A stretch of DNA of 5,972 nt from an uncultured Verrucomicrobiales bacterium. Its GTDB lineage: Bacteria; Verrucomicrobiota; Verrucomicrobiia; Verrucomicrobiales; DEV007. The stretch spans positions 1 to 5,972 of the forward strand of contig CALCSP010000674.1 in assembly GCA_937893785.1 (NCBI GenBank). Reading direction: 5' to 3'. A program made the translations under genes and the position numbers. Shown here one piece after another: positions 5,598 through 5,972 of this stretch. The first letter of the stretch is position 1. Each line of letters starts with the position of its first letter. The notes beneath the pieces are model-generated. The model did no database searches and was not told where the DNA came from. It saw only the letters and a program-made list of their open reading frames with translations.

Positions 5598-5972
5598 ATG
5601 CAACTTGTCTCATGGAATGTCAACGGAATCCGAGCCTGCCTAGGCAAGGGATTTGGCGATTTTTTTGCCGAAATAAATGCAGACATATTCTGCTTACAGG
5701 AAACAAAGGCACGGGAAGAACAGGTCGATATGGCTTGGATGAAGGGCTACAAAGCTTACTGGAACTCCGCCGATAAGCCCGGTTATTCCGGAACCGCAGT
5801 TTTTACAAAAAAAGCGCCCCTAGATGTGCAATTCGGGATCGGAATTGAGGCTCATGACAAAGAAGGCAGGGTCATCACTCTGAAGTTTAAAGATTACTAC
5901 CTAGTTACCGTCTATACCCCGAATTCCCAAAACGAGCTAAAGCGCCTTCCCTACAGGAAGCGATGGGACAGA
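5598..5972 (+). CDS. xth: Exodeoxyribonuclease III / AP endonuclease, N-terminal part
   Basis: The first 125 codons of a gene cut by the right edge; the family is usually about 250-270 residues, so roughly half is visible. The enzyme is a metal-dependent cytoplasmic DNA-repair nuclease of the endonuclease/exonuclease/phosphatase fold, cutting at abasic sites and removing nucleotides or blocking groups from 3' ends. Visible family motifs are SWNVNGIRA (5-13, with Asn7 near the metal), LQETK (33-37, metal-binding Glu35), GYSGTAVF (62-69), EGRVITL (89-95) and YTPNSQ (106-111, catalytic-region Tyr106), followed by LKRLPYRKRWD. GYSGTA and YTPNSQ place it nearer the ExoA / APE1 branch than E. coli ExoIII. 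The ATG at 5598 gives the expected opening directly before the first beta strand; no Shine-Dalgarno site is visible. It is divergent from the ABC cluster and probably functionally unrelated. Confidence 0.95.
   Translation, partial: MQLVSWNVNGIRACLGKGFGDFFAEINADIFCLQETKAREEQVDMAWMKGYKAYWNSADKPGYSGTAVFTKKAPLDVQFGIGIEAHDKEGRVITLKFKDYYLVTVYTPNSQNELKRLPYRKRWDR

Overview
The window carries a four-gene cluster on the minus strand (5448 down to 169) that encodes a Gld-type ABC transport system. Divergent from it, on the plus strand, is the first 125 codons of an exodeoxyribonuclease III / AP endonuclease gene that runs off the right edge. The moderate GC content, near absence of Shine-Dalgarno sites, and the gene order ATPase, ABC-2 permease, GldG-like protein, DUF4340 protein fit a Gram-negative bacterium of the Planctomycetota-Verrucomicrobiota group, with Verrucomicrobiota my best guess. 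This is inference from gene order and style; no ribosomal or other phylogenetic marker is present.

Layout from left to right: 1-107 is unassigned sequence at the edge. A small hairpin at 143-168 directly follows the last stop codon of the cluster. 169-1647 (minus) is a DUF4340 protein with an N-terminal membrane anchor and a long charged and Pro/Gly-rich tail. 1680-3674 (minus) is a GldG-like auxiliary protein with a membrane helix at each end and a 9-bp tandem repeat coding for six Ser-Glu-Glu units. 3698-4447 (minus) is a six-helix ABC-2 permease. 4507-5448 (minus) is the ABC ATPase. 5449-5597 is a divergent intergenic region with a perfect DnaA-box-like 9-mer inside a small dyad. 5598-5972 (plus) is the partial xth gene.

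The four minus-strand genes are separated by 59, 23 and 32 bp, with no obvious internal terminator, and are very probably one transcript starting upstream of the ATPase. The likely working model is an ATPase dimer in the cytoplasm driving a permease dimer, with the GldG-like and DUF4340 proteins anchored in the inner membrane and exposing large, almost cysteine-free domains to the periplasm. Relatives in Bacteroidota (GldA, GldF, GldG) are needed for gliding. Outside that phylum the substrate is unknown, and nothing here identifies it. The most distinctive parts are the low-complexity and coiled-coil insertions in the two auxiliary proteins.
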